Counted from the first letter of the stretch, positions 52,993-61,815 are shown. The stretch is DNA of 64,000 bases from an uncultured Paracoccaceae bacterium (GCA_947497985.1 CANMIX010000002.1:62001-126000), one strand, 5' to 3'. Made by a program: numbers and translations. Notes: generated by a model from the letters alone, not told the origin.

Positions 52993-54492
52993 TTAACCTC
53001 CCTTTTCTGAAGGCAGTTTGGATACCAGGCGGAGCGAAATCGACAGCCCCTCCAGCTGGTAATGGGGACGCAGGAAGAATTTCGAGCTGTAGTAACCCGG
53101 ATTGCCTTCGACCTCTTCCACAACCACTTCGGCAGCCGCCAGTGGTTTGCGCGCCTTTTCAGACTCTGACGAAATGTCAGCGTTGAAATCCACGTAATTG
53201 TTGATCCATTCCTGCAGCCAGTTTTCCATGTCCTGACGGCTTTTGAAGGAGCCGACTTTGTCGCGCACCATACATTTCAGGTAATGGGCAAACCGGCAGG
53301 TCGCGAACAGATAGGGCAGACGTGCGCCCAGGTTCGCGTTGGCAGTTGCATCGGGATCATCATATTCAGCGGGCTTGTGCAGAGACTGCGCGCCCATGAA
53401 TGTCGCCACATCGGTGTTTTTGCGGTGGATCAACGGCATCATACCGTTTTTCGCCAACTCCGCTTCGCGACGGTCGTCAATCGCGATCTCGGTTGGACAT
53501 TTCTGATCCACGCCACCATCCGTGGTCGGGAAGGTATGCGATGGCAGATCCTCCAGGGTACCGCCGCTTTCGACGCCCCGGATCCGCGAACACCAGCCGT
53601 ACATTTTGAACGAGCGGGTGATATTCACCGCCATGCCATAGGCCGCATTGACCCAGCCATATTTCTCGCTGCCCGCACCTGCGGTGTCTTCCTCAAAGGC
53701 AAACTCTTCCACCGGATCGGTCTGCGACCCATAGGGCAGACGGCCCAGGAAACGTGGCATTGCAAGACCCACATATTTCGCATCTTCGCTGTCACGCAGC
53801 GAACGCCAGGCCGCATATTCCGGCGTCTGGAAGATCTTGGTCAGATCCCGCGGGTTTGACAGTTCGGACCAGCTGTCCATTTGGAACAAGGTCGGCTTGG
53901 CCCCGGTGATCAATGGCGCATGGGTTGCCGCCGCGATCTTGGACATTTCACCCAGCAGTTCGATGTCTGGTGGAGAATGGTCAAAGTGGAAGTCCGCCAC
54001 CAACGAGCCATAGGGTTCACCACCCAATTGGCTGAATTCTTCGGTATAAAGCTTTTTGAAGATCGGGGATTGATCCCAGGCGGTGCCTTTGAACTTCTTG
54101 AGCGTTTTACCCAGCTCTTTCTTGGTGATCGGCATCACCCGGATCTTGAGCATTTCGTCAGTTTCGGTGTTGTTCACCAGGTAATGCAACCCGCGCCAGG
54201 CACTTTCCAGCTGCTGGAATTCCTCGTTGTGGAGGATCTGGTTCACCTGTTCGGTCAGCTTCTTGTCAATTTCTGCGACAATGCTCTCAATCGAGCGCAG
54301 CGCGTCGTCTGAGATTAACCCGGTGTTGGCCAGCGCCTGTTCGGCGAGGGTTTTGACCGCGCTTTCAACAGCTGTCTTTGCCTGATCCGACTTGGGGCGG
54401 AATTCCTTCTGCAGAAGGTTTGCAAATTCGCTGGAACCAAAAGCCGCTTCGCCAGCGGCCGCTTCCTGTTGGAGATCTTGTTCAGCCATCAT
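52993..54492 (-). CDS. tssC: T6SS contractile sheath large subunit TssC
   Basis: 499 residues with canonical TssC segments: ILHNEEFQQLESAWRGLHYLV, FHFDHSPPDIELLGEMSKIAAATHAPLI, GLAMPRFLGRLPYGSQTDPVEEF, and the C-terminal FATCRFAHYLKCMVRDKVGSF...FFLRPHYQLEGLSISLRLVS. Two adjacent ATG codons (54492 and 54489) follow AAAGGAG. This is the normal sheath protein, in contrast to the shortened TssC-like domain at 40141-41133. Confidence 0.96.
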   Translation of the reverse strand: MMAEQDLQQEAAAGEAAFGSSEFANLLQKEFRPKSDQAKTAVESAVKTLAEQALANTGLISDDALRSIESIVAEIDKKLTEQVNQILHNEEFQQLESAWRGLHYLVNNTETDEMLKIRVMPITKKELGKTLKKFKGTAWDQSPIFKKLYTEEFSQLGGEPYGSLVADFHFDHSPPDIELLGEMSKIAAATHAPLITGAKPTLFQMDSWSELSNPRDLTKIFQTPEYAAWRSLRDSEDAKYVGLAMPRFLGRLPYGSQTDPVEEFAFEEDTAGAGSEKYGWVNAAYGMAVNITRSFKMYGWCSRIRGVESGGTLEDLPSHTFPTTDGGVDQKCPTEIAIDDRREAELAKNGMMPLIHRKNTDVATFMGAQSLHKPAEYDDPDATANANLGARLPYLFATCRFAHYLKCMVRDKVGSFKSRQDMENWLQEWINNYVDFNADISSESEKARKPLAAAEVVVEEVEGNPGYYSSKFFLRPHYQLEGLSISLRLVSKLPSEKGG

Positions 54493-54503
54493 CCGCTCCT
54501 TTC

Positions 54504-55016
54504 TTATTCTTCGCTCTCATCGCTGCCCGGTTTGGACTGCGCGGCAAGGGTTTTCAAAAGGCTCGGATCCTGAATGATTTTTGAAATCAGATCCTCAGCA
54601 CCGGTTTTACCATCCATATAGGTCATCAGGTTCGACAGCTGGGTGCGGGCTTCCAACAGCTCGCGCAGCGGCTCAACCTTGGCAGCGATGGCGGCAGGTT
54701 TGAAATCATCCATGCTCTCAAAGGTGATATCGACGGCCATATTGCCCTCGCCTGTCAGCGTGTTGGGCACGGTAAAGGCGGCACGTGGCGCCATCGACTT
54801 CATCCGGTCGTCAAAGTTATCAACATCGATTTCCAGGAATTTGCGGTCCGCAACAGCGGGCTGCTCAACCTCGGATTTGCCAACCAGATCGCTCATCACC
54901 CCCATGACAAAGGGCAGTTGGACCTTTTTCTCGGCACCATAAAGCTCCACATCATATTCAATCTGGACCCGTGGCGCCCTGTTGCGGGCAATGAACTTCT
55001 GTGAACTGTCGGCCAT
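54504..55016 (-). CDS. tssB: T6SS contractile sheath small subunit TssB
   Basis: 170 residues with the TssB pattern RVQIEYDVELYGAEKKVQLP, FVMGVMSDLVG, RKFLEIDVDNFDDRM and LTFESMDDFKPAAIAAKVEPL. Along residues 1-155 it matches the N-terminus of the giant fusion at 39892-43560 at most positions, showing a recent duplication or ongoing constraint. AAGGAG precedes the ATG. It lies 11 bases before tssC. Confidence 0.96.
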   Translation of the reverse strand: MADSSQKFIARNRAPRVQIEYDVELYGAEKKVQLPFVMGVMSDLVGKSEVEQPAVADRKFLEIDVDNFDDRMKSMAPRAAFTVPNTLTGEGNMAVDITFESMDDFKPAAIAAKVEPLRELLEARTQLSNLMTYMDGKTGAEDLISKIIQDPSLLKTLAAQSKPGSDESEE

Positions 55017-55085
55017 CTAGCTCTCCTTACTCGTCACCTGAGTGCGGCGACGGGATGCATGCCCATCGCCCTGTTCTCAATTGGG

Positions 55086-56147
55086 TCAATCGTCGTCTTC
55101 GATACCGCCGATCAGATTGACATTGTCGACCCCTTCGGGCGCCATGTCTTTCATGATCGTCATAAAGTCTGCACCAACCAATCGCTTGGCACGGTGCAGC
55201 ATGATCGGCAGCGGGCTGGACGGTTCAACCCGCTCGTAATACGAAATAATCCGGTCCAATGCGTTGGACACATCCGCCGGGGTATTGATCGCGCCCGGAA
55301 CGGCAGCAGCAACTGGCGCGGCTGCAACCGCTGCCCCGCCACCTGCTGGTGCAGAAGCTTCCACATCAGATCCTGCGTCATCGGCGCTTGCACCGCTCAT
55401 CCCACCCAGATCGCGCATCTTGGCAGACAGGGTGCGCAGCAATTTGATCAGCGGGTCCAGCTCGGGGCCCTGCCCCGGTGTCTTGTCGTCAAAGACGGCC
55501 GAAATCGCGCGTACATCCGCCTCGGCCTGCTCCCAGGCGGCCAGCCATCCGGCCAGCTCATCGGCGTCACTGTCCTGAAACGCCGCGCCAACCGTTGCCG
55601 CATCCGGCGGGTTTTCCATGTCACTGGGCGCGGCGGTCAGCCCTTCGGCCACCTCAATGTCACGCAGGGAAAAGCGACCAAAGCCACGGCTGTTGGTCAG
55701 CGGCACCCGCCGCAACGACCGATAGACCGGAGACGGCCCAGCCATCCCATCCGGTTGGCCGCACAGATCCTGCACTGCATTGATCCGCATAGTGGGATCA
55801 CCATCGTCTTCGTCCAACTCGGGGTGGCAGCTGTCCCAGAACTGCTCAAGGCAGCCGCGGACATAGGCCATCACTTTGGCAAAACCTTCGGGGCCTTCAA
55901 TATTCAACAGCGCATCGGCAAGGAACACAGCCGCACGCAATTCATGGCTCTGTTCCAGAACCTCAACCGCTTTGGTGCGTACTTCGCGATAGTCGGGATC
56001 ACTCGCCTCGATCCGCTCGTCACCCATCACCGACTCTTCGCCGGGTTGGGCCGCCAATTCCATTTCGGTAAAGACGGGATCGTATTCCAGATTCTCGCCG
56101 CTAGGTGCAGCGTCACCTTTTGATTGCAAAAGGATCTCAGGATCCAT
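55086..56147 (-). CDS. tssA: T6SS protein TssA (ImpA N-terminal domain)
   Basis: 353 residues. It has the ImpA N-terminal motif AAPSGENLEYDPVFTEMELAAQPGEES and DPDYREVRTKAVEVLEQSHELRAAVFLADALL, then an Ala/Gly-rich linker and a short C-terminal helical domain (ALDRIISYYERVEPSSPLPIMLHRAKRLVGADFMTIM). TssA starts tube/sheath assembly. The ATG at 56147 is chosen because the family begins MDPEILL; upstream the frame only reaches a TTG. It is the first gene of the long minus-strand run. Confidence 0.94.
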   Translation of the reverse strand: MDPEILLQSKGDAAPSGENLEYDPVFTEMELAAQPGEESVMGDERIEASDPDYREVRTKAVEVLEQSHELRAAVFLADALLNIEGPEGFAKVMAYVRGCLEQFWDSCHPELDEDDGDPTMRINAVQDLCGQPDGMAGPSPVYRSLRRVPLTNSRGFGRFSLRDIEVAEGLTAAPSDMENPPDAATVGAAFQDSDADELAGWLAAWEQAEADVRAISAVFDDKTPGQGPELDPLIKLLRTLSAKMRDLGGMSGASADDAGSDVEASAPAGGGAAVAAAPVAAAVPGAINTPADVSNALDRIISYYERVEPSSPLPIMLHRAKRLVGADFMTIMKDMAPEGVDNVNLIGGIEDDD

Positions 56148-56324
56148 GCAACGGCCCCCCAAACTCAGTAACCCGGTTAATTACGACAGAAGCGCGACCG
56201 GCAGATCCCCTCCCCGTCACACATTCGAAATCGTCGAACCTAAAAACAATATCTTGACCCAGAGGAAGCCTTATCGGCATCCTAAAGTCAATTGTTTTCA
56301 CGAGTTTGTTGAGAGTGTCAAAAT
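56148..56324. promoter_or_regulatory. Divergent promoter region of the T6SS operon
   Basis: 177 bases between tssA (minus) and the unknown gene at 56325 (plus). TTGACC at about 56254 (plus) and TTGACT at about 56286-56291 read on the minus strand face each other as an inverted pair. They could serve as divergent -35 elements or a binding site; no convincing -10 partner was found. Confidence 0.35.
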
Positions 56325-57173
56325 ATGGCGGCGACAAGGATCGAAGGGGCAGATATTCGCGCGATGATGCGCGAAGGCGCCAAGAAACGCATGAGTTTTG
56401 GCTTCTGCATCGACAAAAACAAGGATCCGTTGTTGATGATCCAACCCGGCAATAAGCCTGAAACTCTTAGACCTTTAATGAAAAAGTCGGGCGGCACCAC
56501 ACCGATGATCTGGGGAACCTATACCGCGCGGTCCGATGTGGCCGAATTGATCTGTGAAGATTTCGTAAAATCAACACTAGCGCTGTTCAAACGCTTCCTG
56601 AAACAGAATCGCCCAGGCGTAAATGTGGTCTTTGTCGACAGTGGCGGCAACATGCTCGACAGTCTCAAACCCGAAGGTGCCAGCCAGGGACAAGAGGCTG
56701 AGGATACCGATGATATCGACACAACCGGACAACAGGATCAGGCGGTACAACCGCTGATCCGTCGCCTGAAACGCATCGAACCCCGCATCGCATTGGCCCC
56801 CGGCAAGTTGGAGTTAAAACTGAAACGCGCGCTGGCAAAATGCGTCACCCAGATCAACAATGGGGAGCTGCAACCAGCCGAAACCACATTGACCGTGATC
56901 GAACGCGCCATCGCCCGTATCGGTGCGGACCGCGAGGATGAAGGTGCCGCAATGGCCCGCGCCCAGCGGGAACAACAGGGACGCGCCCTGCAGTCCGGGG
57001 CGGCACGCGCCCGCAAACTCAGCTCCAATATCGCGCGCTCTTCTGGAGGGCCCGCCCGCGACAAACTGGACCGTGCCGTGCATCTGGCCGCGCGCCTTTT
57101 GAAAGACAAGAACCCCGACAAGGCAAGCGCGGTGATGGACCGGGTCGAGGCGGCGCTGACCCAACTCACCTGA
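56325..57173 (+). CDS. Unknown cytoplasmic protein divergent from tssA
   Basis: 282 residues, no signal peptide or membrane helix. An N-terminal domain (1-110) contains MSFGFCIDKNKDPLLMIQPGNKP and GTYTARSDVAELICEDFV. An acidic spacer (about 120-142) follows, then a basic helical C-terminal half (RRLKRIEPRIALAPGKLELKLKRALAKC). I do not recognise the family. Divergence from tssA and orientation with the ExbB/ExbD block suggest a T6SS or regulatory role, which is inference. Confidence 0.75.
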   Translation: MAATRIEGADIRAMMREGAKKRMSFGFCIDKNKDPLLMIQPGNKPETLRPLMKKSGGTTPMIWGTYTARSDVAELICEDFVKSTLALFKRFLKQNRPGVNVVFVDSGGNMLDSLKPEGASQGQEAEDTDDIDTTGQQDQAVQPLIRRLKRIEPRIALAPGKLELKLKRALAKCVTQINNGELQPAETTLTVIERAIARIGADREDEGAAMARAQREQQGRALQSGAARARKLSSNIARSSGGPARDKLDRAVHLAARLLKDKNPDKASAVMDRVEAALTQLT

Positions 57174-57208
57174 CATTACGCATCAATGAAATTTGGCTGG
57201 AGAAGACG

Positions 57209-57637
57209 ATGTTTCAACAATTCCGAGGATTTGCGATGGCTCTGGCGGTGGCACTCCTGCCCGGTGCCGCCATTGCCCAGGACATGGGGCCTCTGGGCGT
57301 CGAACTCAACAAAACAGAAGAGATCGACGGCGGCGGGTGCCGGGCTTTCTTTTTGTTTCGCAACGGATCAGGCAAATCCTTTGAGGCCTTTGAAATGTCT
57401 CTGGCGATTTTGGACCAACAGGGTGTGATCGACCGCCTGTTGTCGATCAACGCCGCCCCCCTGCCCGTGCAGCGCACCACGCTGAAACTGTTCGAAATCC
57501 CCGAAATCGCCTGCGCCGAGATTTCGGAAATGCTGCTGCATGACATTCCCGCCTGCACGCCCCAGAACGAAGACCCGATGGATTGCTTCTCCATCCTGTC
57601 TCTGTCCTCGCGTGCGAACGCCCAATTGGTGCAATAA
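57209..57637 (+). CDS. Small secreted protein of unknown function upstream of exbB
   Basis: 142 residues. A signal peptide ends near AAIAQDMGP. The mature part has four Cys (CRAFF, EIACAEI, IPACTPQ, DCFSIL), compatible with disulfide bonds in the periplasm. GGAG lies before the ATG. Its stop is three bases before the ExbB-like gene, so it is probably a fixed partner of that proton-channel module. Family not recognised. Confidence 0.75.
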   Translation: MFQQFRGFAMALAVALLPGAAIAQDMGPLGVELNKTEEIDGGGCRAFFLFRNGSGKSFEAFEMSLAILDQQGVIDRLLSINAAPLPVQRTTLKLFEIPEIACAEISEMLLHDIPACTPQNEDPMDCFSILSLSSRANAQLVQ

Positions 57638-57640
57638 ATC

Positions 57641-58258
57641 ATGGGCCTCCCGTTTGACAGTTTGGGCAACAGCGCCCCGATCCTTGTTCTTTTGCTGCTG
57701 ATGTCACTGGTCTCTATCGGCATTATCATCGCCAAGATCGTCCAGCTTTGGCCCGCCGCCGCAGGTGCCTCCAATCGCAGCGCCGCGCTGGAGGATTGGG
57801 AGGGCGGCGATCGCACCGCCGCCAGTCGTCGCATCGCAGACTCGCATGTGCCCGCCGACCGAGTGTTGCATTTTGCCATGACCTCGCTGGAGCGCGGCGT
57901 GGCCGCAGGCCCGTTGGAACGTGAATTGGAACGGCGCGGCAACGAGGAGGTCAGCAAGCTCAACACCCTGATCCGCCTTTTGGAGCTGATCGCCATGGTC
58001 TCTCCGCTGTTGGGACTGTTGGGCACGGTCCTGGGCATGATCCAAAGCTTTCAGGATCTGGAACTTGCACAAGGGGCTGCCAATGCCTCGATCCTGGCCG
58101 GAGGGATCTGGCAGGCACTGTTGACCACGGCAGCGGGTCTTTTGGTAGCCATCCCTGCGGCGGTGGCGGCCGGGCTTTTTGCCGCCCGCATCGACCGCGC
58201 CGCGCAAACCATCGAAGGTGCGGTGAGCGAGCTGATGTTGATCGAAAGCACCCGGTAG
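57641..58258 (+). CDS. MotA/TolQ/ExbB-family proton channel protein
   Basis: 205 residues with three transmembrane helices (about 13-37, 115-140 and 155-182). It has the family core AMVSPLLGLLGTVLGMIQSFQDLE and LAGGIWQALLTTAAGLLVAIPAAVA. It forms the proton-conducting core with the ExbD-type proteins encoded next. There are no flagellar or TonB-receptor genes nearby, so it most likely serves the T6SS-linked system. Confidence 0.92.
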   Translation: MGLPFDSLGNSAPILVLLLLMSLVSIGIIIAKIVQLWPAAAGASNRSAALEDWEGGDRTAASRRIADSHVPADRVLHFAMTSLERGVAAGPLERELERRGNEEVSKLNTLIRLLELIAMVSPLLGLLGTVLGMIQSFQDLELAQGAANASILAGGIWQALLTTAAGLLVAIPAAVAAGLFAARIDRAAQTIEGAVSELMLIESTR

Positions 58259-58262
58259 CGCG

Positions 58263-58673
58263 ATGAAACTCAACCGTCGCCACGCCCCAAAGGCTCTGAT
58301 CTCACTCGTTCCGATGATCGATGTGATGATGATCCTTTTGGTGTTTTTTATGGTGACCTCGACCTATCTGAACCTTGATATGATCCCGGTGGTGCAGCCC
58401 GCCAGCGGGTCGGGAGCATCCCAGGGCACGGACCGCGCCTCGCTGATGATCCGCATTTCCGCCGATGGCAGGTTCATGGCGCGCGGCACCTCCCTAACGC
58501 GTGACGATCTGCGCGCGCTTTTGGCCCAAACCGCACAGAGCGCACCGGAAACCCGGCTGTTCCTGTTGCCCTCGGGCGCGGCACCATTGCAATCTACCGT
58601 CGCCCTGATGGATCTGGCGGCGCAATCTGGCCTGTCGGACCTGCGGATCTTGCGGCTAGAGGCGCGCCCATGA
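58263..58673 (+). CDS. ExbD/TolR-family protein (first copy)
   Basis: 136 residues. One N-terminal transmembrane helix has the proton-carrying Asp (LVPMIDVMMILLVFFMVTSTY). It is followed by a periplasmic ExbD-type domain (ISADGRFMARGTSLTRDDLRALL). It starts four bases after exbB and overlaps the second exbD by ATGA. Confidence 0.92.
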   Translation: MKLNRRHAPKALISLVPMIDVMMILLVFFMVTSTYLNLDMIPVVQPASGSGASQGTDRASLMIRISADGRFMARGTSLTRDDLRALLAQTAQSAPETRLFLLPSGAAPLQSTVALMDLAAQSGLSDLRILRLEARP

Positions 58674-59077
58674 AACTGCGCCGCCCCCGCTCGCCTGTGC
58701 AGTCCGACACGATTGTTACCCTGATCGACGTGGTGTTTTTTCTTTTGGTCTTCTTCATGTTGATCGGCCGGATGGACGCCACCGCACCGTTTGATGTCTC
58801 ACCTCCCGTCGCACTCAGCGGGCAGGACATGCCAACGGGCGGCGTTACCGTTTCGGTCGCCCAAGACGGCGCGCTGGCCTATGCCGGGACTGTACTCACC
58901 CTAGCGGATTTGGCCGAAACACTGACCCCGGACGACGCCAACCCGCGCCTGCGCATCAACGCCCATCACCTGACCGCCACCCGCCATGTGCTGCCGCTGA
59001 TCACCCTCGGTGAAGAGCTCGGCTTTGACGAAGTTGTCCTGGTTGTCACGCCCAACACCCAACAGGCCGCACGATGA
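58670..59077 (+). CDS. ExbD/TolR-family protein (second copy)
   Basis: 135 residues. The transmembrane helix has the conserved Asp (VTLIDVVFFLLVFFMLIGRM) and a periplasmic domain follows (VSVAQDGALAYAGTVLTLADLAETL). Two different ExbD genes in tandem suggest a heteromeric 5:1:1-like arrangement with ExbB. It overlaps both neighbours by ATGA. Confidence 0.92.
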   Translation: MKLRRPRSPVQSDTIVTLIDVVFFLLVFFMLIGRMDATAPFDVSPPVALSGQDMPTGGVTVSVAQDGALAYAGTVLTLADLAETLTPDDANPRLRINAHHLTATRHVLPLITLGEELGFDEVVLVVTPNTQQAAR

Positions 59078-60504
59078 GGCAGCACGCTGGCATCTGGGCA
59101 CTGGCGTTGGTTGGCTCATTTGTGGTGCATGCGGGGGCCGTGGTGTTTGTCATGCACCGGTTTGCCGCCCGCCCGATCCCGCCGCAACCCACCGTCACCA
59201 GCCAGCTGTCGGTGCAGTCCGAACCGGTCCGGCAAGACAACGCCCCGGCCCGCGACACCCGTGGGGACACCGCAGCCGAACAAAACCCAACCGGTCAATC
59301 GCTCACCTCCGGTGCGGTGCCAATCTCCACAGCGACCTCTGTCGTGCCGCGCGCAACCCCGGTGGCTGAGGTGACACAGCCGGCAACGCCCCTGCCCGCC
59401 AGCCAACCGCCCGTGCAGATCAGTCAGGCAACCGCCTTGCCCAGCATTGAAACCAGCGCGGTTCCCACACCAACCCCGCAACTGGCGGCCGCGCAACTGC
59501 CCACGGCCACGCTTGTGCCCCAAACCTTCGCCACCCCTGCGCTGACGTCGACCCCGGCGGCGATAATACCGGTCGCCGCGACCGCCAGCACGGGCGTGTC
59601 GCTGCCCGACACACCACCCCCGGGCGTCACCGCAAACACCGTCGCCCCTGAGGCCACCTCATTGGTGGTGCAAGACCCCACCGGCCAACCCATCACTGCT
59701 GAGCTTGCTTTTCTCGGCACCGCCCAGGACGTCGACGCACAATCCCTTGCCGCCTTTCAAAGCTTCACCCAGCCCGGTGACCTGACGGCCCAATCCGACC
59801 CGTTGCGCGATGGGGTGGCGCAGATCCTGGCGCAGGTGCCGTGTTCCCGGCTGCAAGTCGAATTTGACCCCGACACCACCACATTGAACGTGCGCGGCCA
59901 CCTGCCGGATCCGGCCCTCAAGGCTCCGGTGCTGACGCTTTTACAACAACAAATGGGCAGCAATATCGCGGTCTCTGACAAAATGGCGCTGCTGCCACGC
60001 CCCCAATGCGGCGCATTGCAAGCCATCGAAAGCGTCGGCCTGCCACAAAGCACCGATCAGATCACCAACCCGGCCCTTCTTGGGGCGGATGCGCACGTAA
60101 AGACCTTTGATTTTCGCGCCGGGGATCTGCTGTTTCTGGACCTGACCGGACCGGATTACCCAGCATTTGTTTATGTGGATTATCTGGATGCGGCGGGAAA
60201 CGTCCTGCACCTCAGCCCCAACGACCATGTGCCGCTGATTGAACTGGCTGAAAAACAACCCTTTTCCGTGGGCGCGCGTGCCGGTCAAACAAGCGGTCTG
60301 CAATTGGTTATCGCACCGCCCTTTGGACAGGAAATCGTTGTCGCATTTGCCGCGTCACACCCGCTTTATGACGGCACCCGTCCGCTGGCTGAACCTGCGG
60401 AACCGTATCTCAATTGGCTGACAGATCGCGTCGCCGAAATGCGCACGACCCAGCCAGATTTCAAAGGGGAATGGGTCTATTTCCTGGTCTCAACCGGGCC
60501 GTGA
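59074..60504 (+). CDS. TonB-like membrane-anchored protein with the PpkA-type periplasmic module
   Basis: 476 residues. One N-terminal transmembrane helix (about 6-30, GSFVVHAGAVVFVMH) with a His like TonB is followed by a long Pro/Ala/Thr-rich linker (33-205). A Cys-bounded BON-like segment (about 258-320, CSRLQVEFDPDTTTLNVRG) and a C-terminal DUF4384-like domain (about 340-465: VDYLDAAGNVLHLSPN, SHPLYDGTRPLAEPAE) end the protein. Both C-terminal parts align in order with the periplasmic half of the kinase at 25412-27532. There is no TonB C-terminal domain. It closes the exbB-exbD-exbD operon. Confidence 0.8.
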   Translation: MRQHAGIWALALVGSFVVHAGAVVFVMHRFAARPIPPQPTVTSQLSVQSEPVRQDNAPARDTRGDTAAEQNPTGQSLTSGAVPISTATSVVPRATPVAEVTQPATPLPASQPPVQISQATALPSIETSAVPTPTPQLAAAQLPTATLVPQTFATPALTSTPAAIIPVAATASTGVSLPDTPPPGVTANTVAPEATSLVVQDPTGQPITAELAFLGTAQDVDAQSLAAFQSFTQPGDLTAQSDPLRDGVAQILAQVPCSRLQVEFDPDTTTLNVRGHLPDPALKAPVLTLLQQQMGSNIAVSDKMALLPRPQCGALQAIESVGLPQSTDQITNPALLGADAHVKTFDFRAGDLLFLDLTGPDYPAFVYVDYLDAAGNVLHLSPNDHVPLIELAEKQPFSVGARAGQTSGLQLVIAPPFGQEIVVAFAASHPLYDGTRPLAEPAEPYLNWLTDRVAEMRTTQPDFKGEWVYFLVSTGP

Positions 60505-61815
60505 TCAACGACAGGAATTATCGGCCCAGGCCCGCAGCACGGTTTTGAACTGGCCGCCAAAGGGGTGCGGTTTGTGTAGCGACCGCGCCGAGGCTGTGAC
60601 CTGATAGCGTTGACCCTGTTCGCACAGGCGTTCGCGGTTCCAGTCGTGGCAATTGCTACAGCTCTGCCCTTTCCAGACCTCTTCGGGCAGACCTTCGATG
60701 GGGGCATAATTTGGCGTGCCAGTGATCAGATCCGCCATGCTGCGCCCGGCAATCTCGGACAGGCCTGCGTCCAGCCGCGTCTCATACGTGACCGAGGCCA
60801 GCGCTTCAATTGGCATGGCCGAAGCTGTCTCGGACTGGGCCTCTGCGCGCAAGGCCTCAATGGCTGCCTGCACCGCGCTCAGATGCGCACCTTGCGGATA
60901 GGTCCGCAAATAGGCTTCCAGTGCCTCAAGGCTTTGACTGGCTTCGGCTTCTTTATACATCGCCATCTCGGCCGATGGCAGGTTCGCAACTTCGCTTGGC
61001 ACCTCTGTCACATCGGGCACCGACGCGGTGACCGCAACCTGTGGTGCGGGTGTGCTGCCCTCACGACGAAATGCAAAATCGCTGACAAGTGATGAGGTAT
61101 CCCAGGGCGTCTGCAACCCCTGGCTCTGCTCCAGAACATCGCGGCGCACGTTTTTAAACGCCTGTTCGATCTGCAACCCCGGCACATCCATCTGTTTGAC
61201 CAAAGCTGCGGTGAACGGGCTGTTGCTGCCCTCTCCGTCAAAGGCCACTTCGCCCGGCGCTGTGGCATAGGCCACAAAACTGCCAGTGGGGGCTTTCATC
61301 TCGGCAAGGCCGTTTTCATCCAGCTCTGCAATGGTTTCAAACGGGTTGTTGCGACATGCGTCCAGGATCACAATATTGGTGCGATTGCGCGCCGAGGCCA
61401 TCTGGCGCAGCACCGACTGCGCCTCAACCGCGACCAGATCCAGATCCGCCGCATCCAACAAGGCCACATCCACGGGCAACAGATAGTTGTTGCCAAAACT
61501 CTGAACCCCGTGACCCGCATAATAAAACAGACCCGTCGTGTCTTCACCCGCCATCCGCAAATCACGGCCAAACTGGGCAATCGCCCGTTTCATGGTGATC
61601 TGATTGGCGTCCACCAGCAGCCTTACATCAAACCCAAGCCGCTCCAATGAGGTGGCCATCAGTTGTGCATCATGGCGAGGATTGTCCAGTGGCGAGACCT
61701 GCCCATAGGTGCTGTTACCAACAATCAAGGCAATACGCGCTTCTGCCGAAACAGACACCGTCTGCACCACATAGAATACGCAAAACACCAAAAAGGACCA
61801 AAACCGATTAATCAT
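60505..61815 (-). CDS. Secreted caspase-like (C14) protein with C-terminal CxxCH motif
   Basis: 436 residues. A signal peptide (1-24) is followed by a caspase p20-type domain with catalytic His102 (YYAGHGVQ) and Cys154 (LDACRNNP), then a helical linker. The C-terminal Cys-rich domain contains CSNCH at 386-390 plus Cys398 and Cys435. It is the counterpart of the caspase-like gene at the left of the T6SS island but has no Sel1 repeats. It abuts the TonB-like gene convergently with no spacer. CxxCH could bind haem c or be a disulfide site; I cannot decide. Confidence 0.85.
   Translation of the reverse strand: MINRFWSFLVFCVFYVVQTVSVSAEARIALIVGNSTYGQVSPLDNPRHDAQLMATSLERLGFDVRLLVDANQITMKRAIAQFGRDLRMAGEDTTGLFYYAGHGVQSFGNNYLLPVDVALLDAADLDLVAVEAQSVLRQMASARNRTNIVILDACRNNPFETIAELDENGLAEMKAPTGSFVAYATAPGEVAFDGEGSNSPFTAALVKQMDVPGLQIEQAFKNVRRDVLEQSQGLQTPWDTSSLVSDFAFRREGSTPAPQVAVTASVPDVTEVPSEVANLPSAEMAMYKEAEASQSLEALEAYLRTYPQGAHLSAVQAAIEALRAEAQSETASAMPIEALASVTYETRLDAGLSEIAGRSMADLITGTPNYAPIEGLPEEVWKGQSCSNCHDWNRERLCEQGQRYQVTASARSLHKPHPFGGQFKTVLRAWADNSCR

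Noticed and set aside
57641-60504. ExbB/ExbD block as an ordinary TonB-ExbB-ExbD iron-uptake system
   Set aside because: There is no TonB C-terminal domain, no TonB-dependent receptor and no siderophore genes. The output protein carries the same periplasmic module as the T6SS kinase.
57641-60504. ExbB/ExbD block as the Tol-Pal system
   Set aside because: No TolB, Pal or YbgF genes follow, and two ExbD-type genes are present in tandem.
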